Positions 52,937 to 61,794 of a stretch of 64,000 bases of DNA are shown one piece after another; position 1 is the first letter of the stretch, and each line of letters begins with the position of its first letter. This DNA comes from Neolewinella aurantiaca (GTDB taxonomy: Bacteria > Bacteroidota > Bacteroidia > Chitinophagales > Saprospiraceae), in the NCBI RefSeq assembly GCF_008014675.1, contig NZ_VOXD01000013.1:85339-149338 (forward strand). Direction: 5' to 3'. Made by a program: the position numbers and the translations under genes. The notes under the pieces were generated by a model. The model was not told the DNA's origin. It saw nothing but the letters and a program-made list of their open reading frames with translations, and ran no database searches.

Positions 52937-54727
52937 ATGTCTAACCTCCGCACACTGATTACCGATAATCCCTACCAGCGGCTGCTGAGCATCGCGTGGG
53001 GATACGCCGAGGGGATGCGGGGTAAATACATCCTGATTTACCTCATGTTCACCGGGGTTAACCTGCTGATCAGTTTACAACCGGTTATTTTCGGGCTTTT
53101 CATTAACCACCTGCAGAAGGGCGAGGGTAATCTCTTGCAGGGAACCTGGATCTACCTGGCCCTGCATATGGCGATCATCTTCGCTTTTTGGTCGTTGCAG
53201 TGGCCCGCCCGGTTGCTCGAACGAAGGATGGCCTTCGATATCAGTAAGCGGCTGCTGATGGAGGTCTATGATAAGATTATACATTTACCTCTGTCCTGGC
53301 ACCGCGAGCACCACAGCGGTGATACCATCAACCGTGCACGGAAGGCCTACGAGGCACTCAAGAACTTCTTCGACAACGGCTTCGCTTACTTCCAGACGAT
53401 CGCACGGATGGCGATCGCGCTGATCGCCCTGCTGTGGTTCAGTCCGGTATTCGGGATGGTGGCGGTGGTGGCCGCTGTAATCATCTTCGCGGTGGTTTTG
53501 GCTTTCGATAAACCAATGATCGAAGCGATCACGGCCACGAACGATAAGGAGAACGAACTGATGGCGGGCTTCTCGGATAAACTGACCAACATCATCACCG
53601 TAACGACCCTGCGGCTGGGCAAACGGACGGCTGCGGACATCAACGGCCGCATCGATAAAATCTGGCCACCTTTTTTGCGGGGAACGCGAATCAATGAACA
53701 GAAGTGGTTCTCGATCTCGGTCCTTACCGGACTGATGTACATCGCGATGGTAGGCGGCTATGTGTACGAGAATTATGTGCCGGGCGAGGTGTTTCTGGTG
53801 GGCGGGTTGGTAACCCTGATTGGGTACGTGAACCAGTTCGCAAATATGTTGAGCAGTTTCACGATGCAGTACGGACAGATTGTCCGCTACCGTTCCGACC
53901 TCGCGGCGATCGACCCGATTGAGGAGGCGTACGCCGAGCTATCAGTCCCTTCGGCCGAAGGCGCGGTAGACCGCGCCTGGCAAAAACTCCGCGTCGAGGG
54001 CCTCAACTTCCGCTACGATGAAAACGGTGCCGGGGTTTTTGACGTCAGCCTTAACCTCGACCGGGGGCGGCGGATTGCGATCATCGGACCCAGCGGGTCC
54101 GGTAAAACAACGACGCTTTATGCCCTGCGGGGGCTTTACCCTCCGGAGCAAATGACTTTGCTTTTCAACGAGCCCGCATCGCATCCTGCGGCCGCGCCCG
54201 CCCAGCTATTCGAACAAACCACCCTCATCCCCCAGTCTCCGGAAATTTTTGAGGACACCCTGCGCAACAACCTGACGATGGGGCTGGATCGCTCTGCCGA
54301 AGAACTTACCCGCGCTATCCGAACAGCCGTACTCGACGATGTGGTAGAACAGGCCGATGAAGGACTCGAGACGTTCCTCTCCGAGGGAGGTGCTAACCTG
54401 AGCGGTGGTCAGCGCCAACGCCTCAGCATCGCCCGCGGACTGCTCGCCGCAGATACTTCAACCCTGCTGTTGCTAGATGAGCCCACCAGTAGCCTCGATC
54501 CTAAAACAGAGATCCTTGCTTACGAGCGCATCTTCGCGGCCTTCCCGGATAAAACCGTTGTAAGCACCCTGCACCGGTTGCACCTTCTTCGCTTTTTCGA
54601 CTACATCTACTATATGGAAAACGGCCGCGTTGCGGCCGAGGGGACACTGGAGGAATTGCTGGAAACCAGCGAAGGTTTCCGGGCAATGTACGCGGAACAG
54701 GTAAGTGCCGGTAACGAAACGGGCTAA
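52937..54727 (+). CDS. ABC exporter (fused membrane and ATPase domains)
   Basis: A 596-residue half-transporter, probably working as a dimer. Six membrane helices lie in residues about 25-310. The ATPase domain has Walker A GPSGSGKTT near residue 384, signature LSGGQRQRLSIARG near residue 488, Walker B LLLLDEPTSSLD and switch His in STLHRLH. The loop after Walker A (ASHPAAAPAQLFEQ) is encoded by a copy of the 19-bp repeat and replaces the usual spacing before the Q-loop (TLIPQSPEIF). The substrate is unknown; the closest class is the lipid/multidrug exporters. Confidence 0.92.
   Translation: MSNLRTLITDNPYQRLLSIAWGYAEGMRGKYILIYLMFTGVNLLISLQPVIFGLFINHLQKGEGNLLQGTWIYLALHMAIIFAFWSLQWPARLLERRMAFDISKRLLMEVYDKIIHLPLSWHREHHSGDTINRARKAYEALKNFFDNGFAYFQTIARMAIALIALLWFSPVFGMVAVVAAVIIFAVVLAFDKPMIEAITATNDKENELMAGFSDKLTNIITVTTLRLGKRTAADINGRIDKIWPPFLRGTRINEQKWFSISVLTGLMYIAMVGGYVYENYVPGEVFLVGGLVTLIGYVNQFANMLSSFTMQYGQIVRYRSDLAAIDPIEEAYAELSVPSAEGAVDRAWQKLRVEGLNFRYDENGAGVFDVSLNLDRGRRIAIIGPSGSGKTTTLYALRGLYPPEQMTLLFNEPASHPAAAPAQLFEQTTLIPQSPEIFEDTLRNNLTMGLDRSAEELTRAIRTAVLDDVVEQADEGLETFLSEGGANLSGGQRQRLSIARGLLAADTSTLLLLDEPTSSLDPKTEILAYERIFAAFPDKTVVSTLHRLHLLRFFDYIYYMENGRVAAEGTLEELLETSEGFRAMYAEQVSAGNETG
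54181..54202 (+). repeat. Dispersed 19-bp repeat, copy 18 (inside the ABC exporter)
   Basis: Reads GCATCCTGCGGCCGCGCCC and encodes HPAAAPA between Walker A and the Q-loop. Confidence 0.75.
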
Positions 54728-54910
54728 AACCAATTTCCTCTTCGACAAGCGTATTGTCGACATTTCGTTCCGGTTTCAGGAGTGGCTGGTCAACGTCGCA
54801 ATTGCGCTGAAAGCGCTCCATACCGCACGATCTGTTCAATTGTTCTTCCCGTTCAGCCAACCTTCCTACCCGCCGGCCGTATAGTTATGGATGCACGGCA
54901 GGATGATGGT

Positions 54911-54920
54911 CCCCCCCCCC
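54911..54920. repeat. Ten-base poly-C tract
   Basis: A run of ten C lies 80 bp before the YdjM-like gene, within a 273-bp gap. Such tracts are prone to slippage; an effect on expression is only a possibility. Confidence 0.6.
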
Positions 54921-54956
54921 GGACAACCGATTAGCTTCACCGCCACCTCCGACGGT

Positions 54957-54997
54957 GACTATTTGACTGCCTGACTACCTGATTGTTTTGACTACAC
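54957..54997 (+). repeat. Octad array before the YdjM-like gene
   Basis: Units GACTATTT, GACTGCCT, GACTACCT, GATTGTTTT (nine bases) and GACTACAC run up to three bases before the ATG at 55001. Confidence 0.6.
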
Positions 54998-55000
54998 CCC

Positions 55001-56248
55001 ATGGATTCATTAACGCAAATAGTATTAGGCGCCGCAGTAGGCGAAGCCGTCCTTGGCCGGAAGGCCGGTAACCGGGCAATGCTCTGGGGCGGAATTTGCG
55101 GGACGCTGCCCGATCTGGATGTACTCGCCAACGCGGTGAGCGACCCGATGAGTGCCCTGGCCTATCACCGGGCGTTTACCCACAGTCTGCCGTTTGCAAT
55201 CCTGGCGGCCCCGTTGGTCGGCCTGGCTCTGCACCGTTTCTACGGCGGCCGGGAGGGGCCGGTGAAAGGGTGGTTGGTGTGGCCGGTGCTCCTGACTGCA
55301 TTCTACCTTTTGCTTACGGGTGGAAGTTACCTGATGCCGATCGAGGTGTACGGAATTCCAAAAATAACGTTAGCCATCACGCTGGCTTTTGCTGCTTTTT
55401 TTGTGGTGATTGGCGGGCTTCGTTGGCTGCGGGGTTTTCCCGACAAGGTCAAAAATACAGGGTGGAAGGGATGGACATTATTGGCCTTCGGCGCTATTGT
55501 TACCCATCCGTTGCTTGATTGCTTCACGGCCTACGGTACTCAGTTTTTTCAGCCCGTTGCGGACAGCCGTTTGGCCTGGAATACCATTTCGGTTGCCGAT
55601 CCGATCTACACTTTGCCGTTTCTGATTTTACTCGTTTGGGCGCGGACGCAGGTGCAGGGAACCAGTTGGAGGGCAAAGTTGAATAAGGCCGGGCTCGTGT
55701 TGTCTTCGGTCTACCTCGCCCTGACGGTGGTGAACCACTTCAATGTAGACAGTGTGATGGAAGCCACCCTGACACAGGAAGGGATTGTTGCCGAAAAACA
55801 CGTTGTCTCTCCGTCTATTCTCAACAACATACTCTGGTCCGGCACAGCGAAGGATGCTAAGATAGATCTCTTTTATTTCAGCCAGTACAGCCTCTTCGAC
55901 GAAGAGCGTCGCTTTCAACCCTTCACGGAAATACCCGGTAACCACGACTGGCTTGCGCCCTACGCCGATGACCGCGATGTACGAATCATCCGCTGGTTCA
56001 CAAAAGAGTATTACGGCGTGATGCCCGGCCGGAACGAAGGTGGCCTGCAGGTAAACGACCTCCGTTACGGTCTGCTCGATACCGATAATCCGGAAGCACG
56101 CAGCAGCTACATATTCAGCTGGGAGGTGGACACTACCGTCCATCCGGTACAGGTACGGCAGGAGAACGCAGGCCCCTCGGAAGATGTGGATATGGGCGGA
56201 ATGTTCTCACGGCTATGGGAGCGGCTTAAAGGGGTTTCCAGTAAGTAG
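55001..56248 (+). CDS. YdjM-like membrane-bound metal-dependent hydrolase
   Basis: A 415-residue protein of the YdjM / LexA-regulated membrane-bound hydrolase family. The N-terminal half holds MDSLTQIVLGAAVGEAVLG, the metal-binding-like GTLPDLDVL, HRAFTHSLPF and IVTHPLLDCFTAYGTQFF, with four or five membrane helices. The C-terminal 200 residues are soluble. The family name rests on conserved His/Asp; activity is not established. WARTQVQG near residue 215 is encoded by the 19-bp repeat. The TAG stop is the first unit of a heptad array. Confidence 0.85.
   Translation: MDSLTQIVLGAAVGEAVLGRKAGNRAMLWGGICGTLPDLDVLANAVSDPMSALAYHRAFTHSLPFAILAAPLVGLALHRFYGGREGPVKGWLVWPVLLTAFYLLLTGGSYLMPIEVYGIPKITLAITLAFAAFFVVIGGLRWLRGFPDKVKNTGWKGWTLLAFGAIVTHPLLDCFTAYGTQFFQPVADSRLAWNTISVADPIYTLPFLILLVWARTQVQGTSWRAKLNKAGLVLSSVYLALTVVNHFNVDSVMEATLTQEGIVAEKHVVSPSILNNILWSGTAKDAKIDLFYFSQYSLFDEERRFQPFTEIPGNHDWLAPYADDRDVRIIRWFTKEYYGVMPGRNEGGLQVNDLRYGLLDTDNPEARSSYIFSWEVDTTVHPVQVRQENAGPSEDVDMGGMFSRLWERLKGVSSK
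55638..55656 (-). repeat. Dispersed 19-bp repeat, copy 19 (inside the YdjM-like gene)
   Basis: The minus strand reads TGCACCTGCGTCCGCGCCC and encodes ARTQVQ in a loop after a membrane helix. Confidence 0.8.
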
Positions 56249-56437
56249 TTGGTAGAGTGTAGTAGGTAGTGCGTAGTTGGTAGAATGTAGTAGGTAGTGC
56301 TGCCGCGCGTTGTAGTGGATAGTTGGCAAAATGTAGTGGAGGAGACTGTTCACTGCGCCCGGGCGAACAAGCGAAGCGCAGAGAGTGGAAAAAGCGGCAG
56401 CACTACATTCTACCCACTACCCACTACCTACTCCTCC
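56246..56437. repeat. Inverted heptad arrays between convergent genes
   Basis: The left array (56246-56294) has seven units in register: TAGTTGG, TAGAGTG, TAGTAGG, TAGTGCG, TAGTTGG, TAGAATG, TAGTAGG. The right array (56403-56437) is CTACATT, CTACCCA, CTACCCA, CTACCTA, CTCCTCC. Together with TAGTGCTGCC / GGCAGCACTA they form an inverted repeat. The stop codons of both flanking genes lie within the arrays. Confidence 0.7.
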
Positions 56438-57192
56438 TCCGTTCGTCCGGCTTCCAGCCAGAAGTTATTCACTCCTTCGCCGGGGATGAGGCGTACCTCA
56501 CGGGCATTGAGTAATTCGAGGAGACCGAGAAAAGTAACGATGGCGTGAATACGGGTTTTGCAGACACTAAAGATGTCGTTGAAACTTGGCCGGGACTTTC
56601 CGAACTGTACGGCTCCGATCAAGTTCATGATCCTCACTTGCTGGTCTTCCACGGTGTAGTCGAACTGAGCAATTTCGTGGATCAGTGGCTTGTCGTCCCG
56701 TTCCTCCATTTTGGTGAGGAGGCGCTCGTAGGCTTTCAGGAGTTTGAACAGGGTTACGCTTTCGAGTTCGACATCGACGAGTGCGCGGGTGGCAATCTGG
56801 GCAAGTTCGGTCGTTACGTTGCCACGGTAATTGCGCATGCTTCGGGCGGTTTCCAGAGCGCGCAGTTCCGCCAGGACGGATTTATAACGCTTGTACTCCA
56901 GCAGGCGAGAGACGAGTTCTTCGCGGGGGTCAATCTCATTGCCATCTTCATCGACCGGTTTGCGGGGGATGAGCATTTTTGCTTTGATGCGGCAAAGGGT
57001 GGCGGCTACGAGTACGAACTCGCTGGCCAGGTCGATATCCATCTGTTGCGCCTGGTGCATGTAGGCGAGGAAGTCGTTGGTGACGCTGGAGATGGGGATG
57101 TCGTAAATGTCCAGCTCGTCCCGCTCGATGAAGAAAAGGAGGAGGTCGAACGGGCCTTCGAACTGGGGTAATTTTATGGTGTAACCTGCCAT
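56428..57192 (-). CDS. scpA: Segregation and condensation protein A
   Basis: A 254-residue kleisin subunit of the SMC-ScpAB chromosome condensin. It opens with the conserved YTIKLPQFEGPFDLLLFFIERDELDIYDIPIS and continues DIDLASEFVLVAATLCRIKAKMLIPR. The C-terminal winged helix includes HAIVTFLGLLELLNAREVRLIPGEG. The length is typical. scpB is not adjacent. The stop lies in a heptad array, and a TACCTTCG box 6 bases before the ATG hints at a very short leader. Confidence 0.95.
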   Translation of the reverse strand: MAGYTIKLPQFEGPFDLLLFFIERDELDIYDIPISSVTNDFLAYMHQAQQMDIDLASEFVLVAATLCRIKAKMLIPRKPVDEDGNEIDPREELVSRLLEYKRYKSVLAELRALETARSMRNYRGNVTTELAQIATRALVDVELESVTLFKLLKAYERLLTKMEERDDKPLIHEIAQFDYTVEDQQVRIMNLIGAVQFGKSRPSFNDIFSVCKTRIHAIVTFLGLLELLNAREVRLIPGEGVNNFWLEAGRTEEE

Positions 57193-57198
57193 TGAGCG

Positions 57199-57249
57199 CG
57201 AAGGTAGAAACTAGGGAGCTAGAAATTAGTTTCTAGGAGCTAGAAACTA
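57199..57249 (-). promoter_or_regulatory. TACCTTCG box and heptad array before scpA
   Basis: On the minus strand TAGTTTC, TAGCTCC, TAGAAAC and TAATTTC-type 7-bp units run toward TACCTTCG (57199-57206), which ends six bases before the scpA ATG. One unit has eight bases. The array is nearly self-complementary with the stretch at 57259-57281. Confidence 0.45.
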
Positions 57250-57268
57250 AGAACTGGCTTCTAGCTCC

Positions 57269-58024
57269 CTAGTTCCTAACACTAAGCCCTCCGCACAAGA
57301 TCCCTGCAGCAACCGCTGCATTAAGGCTTTCGGCTTCCCGGCCGGGCGCGCGGGGTATCGTTAACCATTTTTGCACCTGCGTGCGCGCCGCCTGACTTAC
57401 CCCTGGCCCCTCCGCACCAATAACGAGCAAGCCGGAGGTGGGCGGGTCGATGCGGTAAATATTTTCACCGGCAAGATCGGCACCAAAGACGGTGAGTTCG
57501 GGGAAGCGGGTGGTTACTTCGGTCAGTACACCTTTCCGAAAATCGATACGGAGAAAAGAACCCATCGTAGCCTGGATGCTTTTGCTGTTGTAAAGATCGG
57601 CTGTTCCCGGTCCTGCAATCACGTGGTGAAAACCGAACCAGTCGGCAATCCGCAGCAAAGCGCCCAGGTTGCTGGGGGATTGCACCCCGTCGAGGTAAAG
57701 CGACCATCCGGTGGCCATTTCGTCGGGCAAATCGGGCGTTTGCTCAGGCAGGTCTACCACCGCGAGTACCTGGTTTGCGGTGTTGAGCTGAGAAATTCTA
57801 CCCAACTCTTTAGGTGTGACTATCGTTAAGGGAACGGACGGAACTTCTGACTGAAGAGCCAACCATTCTTCAAGGGCGTAGACGTGATCGACCTTATAGC
57901 GCGTTTGAGAAAGAAGTTCACCGACGATCCTACCGCCTTCGGCGGTGAATTTGTGGTAATTTTGCCGAAACTTCCGCTGACGAAGGCTGCTTATGAATTT
58001 AATGGTACCGGAACTAAGAGGCAT
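57269..58024 (-). CDS. TrmH-family RNA 2'-O-methyltransferase
   Basis: A 251-residue SpoU/TrmH-class methyltransferase from the ATG before PLSSGTIKFISSLRQRKFRQ. The knot motifs are WSLYLDGVQSPSNLGALLRIADWFG, LLVIGAEGPGV and PGREAESLNAAVAAGI. An N-terminal substrate-binding domain precedes them (GRIVGELL ... VYALEEWL). It should methylate a ribose in rRNA or tRNA; the target is unknown. AARTQVQKW near residue 220 is encoded by the 19-bp repeat. The first 32 bp overlap the start of the divergent tamL-like gene. Confidence 0.9.
   Translation of the reverse strand: MPLSSGTIKFISSLRQRKFRQNYHKFTAEGGRIVGELLSQTRYKVDHVYALEEWLALQSEVPSVPLTIVTPKELGRISQLNTANQVLAVVDLPEQTPDLPDEMATGWSLYLDGVQSPSNLGALLRIADWFGFHHVIAGPGTADLYNSKSIQATMGSFLRIDFRKGVLTEVTTRFPELTVFGADLAGENIYRIDPPTSGLLVIGAEGPGVSQAARTQVQKWLTIPRAPGREAESLNAAVAAGILCGGLSVRN
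57372..57390 (+). repeat. Dispersed 19-bp repeat, copy 20 (inside the TrmH gene)
   Basis: Reads TGCACCTGCGTGCGCGCCG. It is antisense to the gene and encodes AARTQVQ beside the knot region. Confidence 0.7.
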
Positions 58025-60515
58025 ACTGGCGCGGTTTTTTTGTCCGGCGGGACTGGTCCTTTTGGGAACCGTCGCCTTCCTGACGTCCTGCAATACTACC
58101 AAATATCTTGCGGACAACGAGGAACTACTCGTCAAGAATACCATCCGGCTGGTTGATCCAAAGTCGATCGACAACCGGGGAGACGTTGCGTACCAGCTCT
58201 CTACGCTCTCCCGCCAGCAACCCAACGATAACTTTCTTTTCCTTTTTCCCCGCGAGTACTTTTATTTAGATAACAGCAAGCCGAGAGACACTACCCGGAT
58301 CGACCGCTTTTTGCGCAATACGCTCGGGCAGGAACCCGCAATATATAAAGACAGCCTGAGTCGGGTATCCACTGATGATATGGCCTCTTACCTGCGGCGA
58401 CTCGGCTATTTCAAAGCAACGGCCTACCACGAGGCCGACCGTAACCGCCGCAGGAAAGTAAAGCTGATTTACCACGTAGAAGCTGGTCACCGTTTTTTGA
58501 TCGACTCCGTTCGGTTTTCCAGCCCGGAGCCAATTCTCGATAGTTTGCTCCAACTGACCCTGGAAGACAGTGAACTGAAAACCGGTACGCCGCTCGATCT
58601 CAATAAATTCGACCGTGAAAAATCACGCATCAGCCGTTTTCTGCGCAACCGTGGTTTCGCTTATTTCAGCGGAGCGTACTTCGATGAGCTGGAAATCGAC
58701 ACTTTCCGGAGGAGTGGCTACGCTGATGTTTTTCTGAGCATCCTCCCGCCGCAGAGGGAAAACGCCTACCAGCGCTTCCGGGTGGGGGAAATAACGGTGT
58801 ACACAGACTTCTCCCCAATCGCCCCCGGAGGTTCCTACCTGCTCGACACAACGATCAACAACGTTCGCTTTTTGTCTAACGAGCCCGGTTTCCGGGTGCG
58901 GCCTGAGCTACTGCGCAAGAGCATCTTCATGGAACAGGGAGAATACCACAACCGGGATGACCTTGAAAAGACCAACCTTTCGCTCAATGGCCTTGGGATC
59001 TACCGCTTTGTCAGGATTAATCAGAAAATCGACACATTAAAGCCGGATGTGATCAATTACCAGATTCAACTTACGCCGAGCGATAAGATGTCTTTGGGCG
59101 CAGACCTGGATTTCAACTACACGAACCGGAACGGAGGTATCGGGGCAAACAACCTGCTCGGTCTCAGCGTATCGCCGAGTTTCCAAAACCGGAACGTTTT
59201 CGGAGGGGCTGAACTCCTGGTGACCAGCCTGAGGGCTGGTACGGAGATCAATCCGCAGGTTCGCCGCCGGCGAAGCGGCGGAAACCTGTTCTTCAACACG
59301 GTCGACCTCTCCGCAAACGTCAGTTTGTACCTGCCTCGTTTTCGGGACTTCGGCCTTTACGGTTTCTTCAATAAAATTCCTTCTCCGTTTGGTAAGCGGG
59401 TGGTTTCCGATAATTTCCTAAGCCAGTTGCAGGAGAGGGCGAGCACGCGGTACAGCATCGGCTACGAGTACCTGCTGATCAGAGATTTCTACGCTTACAC
59501 CTTGTTCAACGCCCGGCTCGGTTACGATTTCAACCGTTCGCAAACAACCAATTACCGGATCAACCACTTTGCGATTGATGTGCTGGAGCCGGTGATAGAA
59601 CCTGCTTTTCAGACGATTCTGGAGGACAGCGAGTTTCTGCGAAACAGCATCGGAGAACAGTACTTTTTCTCTCTGCTTTTCCGTAACCTGGAGTACACCC
59701 GCAACGGACGGTCTGACGTCCGGGGGCGCTCGCTGTCGTTCAACGGAAACTTTGAGATTGCCGGAGCAGAACTTAGCCTTATCAACGATCTTTTCAACGC
59801 ATTCAGTGAAATCGACGAAACGTTTACCCCGAAAGACGGGGCTACTTTTGCAAAATATGCTCTGGCTTCAGCGGACCTCCGTTATCTGAAAAAGTATACG
59901 CCGCTGACCTCTTTTGCCGCGCGGTTTCTGGTATCGGCCGGCAGGCCGTTTGGGGGCTCTGAGGCAGTGCCCTACGTAAAGCAGTTTTTCTCGGGTGGAG
60001 CAAACTCAATGCGGGCCTGGCAACCCCGGGCCTTGGGGCCGGGTGGTTACGTCGACCCGCTCAGTCTGGACACCGACAACAACCTCCGGTTGTTCCAAAC
60101 GGGTGACCTCCGGATGGAACTCAACCTGGAGTACCGCTTCCCAATCGCGGGTTTCTTTAAAGGTGCCCTGTTTGCCGATATCGGTAACATCTGGACGCTT
60201 GATTCATTAGCAGACCGGCCGGGGTCGCAGTTTCTGCTGTCTAAGCGGGCCGCGCCAGACGGCTCTTTTGTGCACCAGCCGTTTTACCGCCAGCTTGCGG
60301 TAGGGGCGGGGAGTGGCCTCCGCATCGATCTGAGTTATTTCATCTTCCGGCTCGACGTCGCCTTACCGCTCCGCTATAATTACCCCCAGGATGGCGACGG
60401 CGAACCACTTGTACGGGATGGAAGCGATATCCCCGAAAGTGCCTACTGGCGAAGGTTCAATAGCTTCGGCTTCAGCGATCTGACTTTCCAGTTAGGGTTG
60501 GGGTATCCGTTTTAA
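57993..60515 (+). CDS. TamL-like BamA-family outer-membrane lipoprotein
   Basis: An 840-residue Omp85-family protein. A lipoprotein signal ends VAFLTSC with Cys near residue 33, the hallmark that separates Bacteroidota TamL from BamA. POTRA-like repeats fill residues about 40-370 (VSTDDMASYLRRLGYFKATAYHEADRNRRRKVKLIYHVEAG). The C-terminal barrel ends with a strand and aromatic residue (LTFQLGLGYPF); FSGGANSMRAWQPRALGPGGY matches the Omp85 VRGF/Y-like loop region. Its partner tamB is not next to it. The start (57993 or 58002) lies inside the 5' end of the divergent TrmH gene. Confidence 0.85.
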   Translation: MNLMVPELRGILARFFCPAGLVLLGTVAFLTSCNTTKYLADNEELLVKNTIRLVDPKSIDNRGDVAYQLSTLSRQQPNDNFLFLFPREYFYLDNSKPRDTTRIDRFLRNTLGQEPAIYKDSLSRVSTDDMASYLRRLGYFKATAYHEADRNRRRKVKLIYHVEAGHRFLIDSVRFSSPEPILDSLLQLTLEDSELKTGTPLDLNKFDREKSRISRFLRNRGFAYFSGAYFDELEIDTFRRSGYADVFLSILPPQRENAYQRFRVGEITVYTDFSPIAPGGSYLLDTTINNVRFLSNEPGFRVRPELLRKSIFMEQGEYHNRDDLEKTNLSLNGLGIYRFVRINQKIDTLKPDVINYQIQLTPSDKMSLGADLDFNYTNRNGGIGANNLLGLSVSPSFQNRNVFGGAELLVTSLRAGTEINPQVRRRRSGGNLFFNTVDLSANVSLYLPRFRDFGLYGFFNKIPSPFGKRVVSDNFLSQLQERASTRYSIGYEYLLIRDFYAYTLFNARLGYDFNRSQTTNYRINHFAIDVLEPVIEPAFQTILEDSEFLRNSIGEQYFFSLLFRNLEYTRNGRSDVRGRSLSFNGNFEIAGAELSLINDLFNAFSEIDETFTPKDGATFAKYALASADLRYLKKYTPLTSFAARFLVSAGRPFGGSEAVPYVKQFFSGGANSMRAWQPRALGPGGYVDPLSLDTDNNLRLFQTGDLRMELNLEYRFPIAGFFKGALFADIGNIWTLDSLADRPGSQFLLSKRAAPDGSFVHQPFYRQLAVGAGSGLRIDLSYFIFRLDVALPLRYNYPQDGDGEPLVRDGSDIPESAYWRRFNSFGFSDLTFQLGLGYPF

Positions 60516-60523
60516 TGATTGTC

Positions 60524-60542
60524 GGGCGCGGCCGCGGGTGCA
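60524..60542 (-). repeat. Dispersed 19-bp repeat, copy 21
   Basis: The minus strand reads TGCACCCGCGGCCGCGCCC, nine bases past the tamL-like stop. Confidence 0.75.
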
Positions 60543-60668
60543 GGGGGAGTTTTTAGAATTCCTTCGGGTAGCGGAGGCTTTAGCCGCCATGCTTTTGTGA
60601 TCTGAAAAGGACTCTAAGTCAGCGGCTGAAGCCGCGACTACTGTAGTACGGCCTGAAGGCAGGGCATC

Positions 60669-61703
60669 CTACCCCTCGAAATGATTCCAACCCTGCGCCG
60701 TAATCTCATGGATGTTGCCTCCCGTAGTGTGTAGCTTGATGCCGTCTTCGGCGGCAACGATTTCTCCGGATATATAAAGGTCTGGCAGGAACCGGATCTT
60801 TTCGACATCCTTAGGGTCGATGGTGAAAAGAAGTTCGTAGTCTTCGCCGCCGGAGAGGGCACAGGTGATGGGGTCCATGCCAAAATCAATGGCCTGTACC
60901 TGGGCTTCCTGCTTAATCGGTACGTTGCCTTCCTCGATGATGGCTCCAACGCCGCTGGCCTTGCAGATGTGAATGATCTCGCTGGCCAGACCATCCGAAA
61001 TGTCGATCATGGAAGTAGGAACAATATTGTTTTTGGCAAAAAGGTCTACCATGTCCGTCCGTGCCTCGGGGCGGAGGATGGCCGCGTAGAGGTCTTTATG
61101 CTCCGGCTTCATCTCTGGCTGCATGTTGGGGTTGGCGAGGAAAACCTGTTTTTCCCGCTCGAGGAGCTGGAGGCCAAGGTAGGCGCTGCCCAGGTGGCCG
61201 GTGATGCAAACCAGATCGCCCACCTTTGCGCCGCTACGGCGGGTGATACGCCCCTTTGGGGCGCGCCCAATGGCGGTAACAGAAATGTAAAGACCCTTAT
61301 TGGAGCTCGTCGTATCTCCCCCCACCAGGTCAACGCCGTAGTTTTCGCAGGCAGCGTAGATGCCGGCGTAGAACTCGTCCAGCGCTTCGACGCTGAAGCG
61401 ATTACTGATGGCTATGCTCACTGTAATCTGCTGCGGGCGGGCGTTCATAGCGCAAATGTCAGAAACGTTTACCGCTACGGCTTTGTAGCCAAGGTGCTTC
61501 AGGGGCGTGTAGGCGAAATCGAAGTGAATGCCCTCTACGAGCATGTCGGTGCTAACGACGATTTGCTCGTTACCTCCGGTTTCAATAATGGCGGCATCGT
61601 CACCAACGCCGAGTACGGTGGTGGGTTGGCGCTTCTTGAAAGTACGGGTAAGGTGCTCGATAAGGCCGAATTCGCCCAGGGTGTTTACATCAGTTCGGGA
61701 CAT
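60669..61703 (-). CDS. thiL: Thiamine-monophosphate kinase
   Basis: A 344-residue cytoplasmic kinase that phosphorylates thiamine monophosphate to the diphosphate cofactor. Family features are the N-terminal GEFGLIEHL, VGDDAAII, VVSTDMLVEGIHFDFAYTP, the Mg-binding AVNVSDICAMNARPQ, LVGGDTTSSNKG and the C-terminal ISDGLASE and SGGEDYELLFT. The length is typical. No other thiamine gene or TPP riboswitch is visible nearby. An octad array reaches to the ATG. Confidence 0.95.
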   Translation of the reverse strand: MSRTDVNTLGEFGLIEHLTRTFKKRQPTTVLGVGDDAAIIETGGNEQIVVSTDMLVEGIHFDFAYTPLKHLGYKAVAVNVSDICAMNARPQQITVSIAISNRFSVEALDEFYAGIYAACENYGVDLVGGDTTSSNKGLYISVTAIGRAPKGRITRRSGAKVGDLVCITGHLGSAYLGLQLLEREKQVFLANPNMQPEMKPEHKDLYAAILRPEARTDMVDLFAKNNIVPTSMIDISDGLASEIIHICKASGVGAIIEEGNVPIKQEAQVQAIDFGMDPITCALSGGEDYELLFTIDPKDVEKIRFLPDLYISGEIVAAEDGIKLHTTGGNIHEITAQGWNHFEG

Positions 61704-61751
61704 GAATAGTCTTTTAATCTGTCGGGCCGTTGGCTCGTTGGTTCATTAGAC
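61704..61751 (-). repeat. Octad array directly upstream of thiL
   Basis: On the minus strand six 8-bp units run into the ATG: GTCTAATG, AACCAACG, AGCCAACG, GCCCGACA, GATTAAAA, GACTATTC. No -7 box intervenes. Confidence 0.6.
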
Positions 61752-61794
61752 AAACCCGTTTGTTGGAGGTAGGTTGCATCGGACGCTTGCTGCT

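Noticed and set aside
56246..56437. Possible CRISPR array from regularly spaced short repeats
   Set aside because: The period is 7 bp with no spacers; units are contiguous and degenerate, and no cas genes are present.
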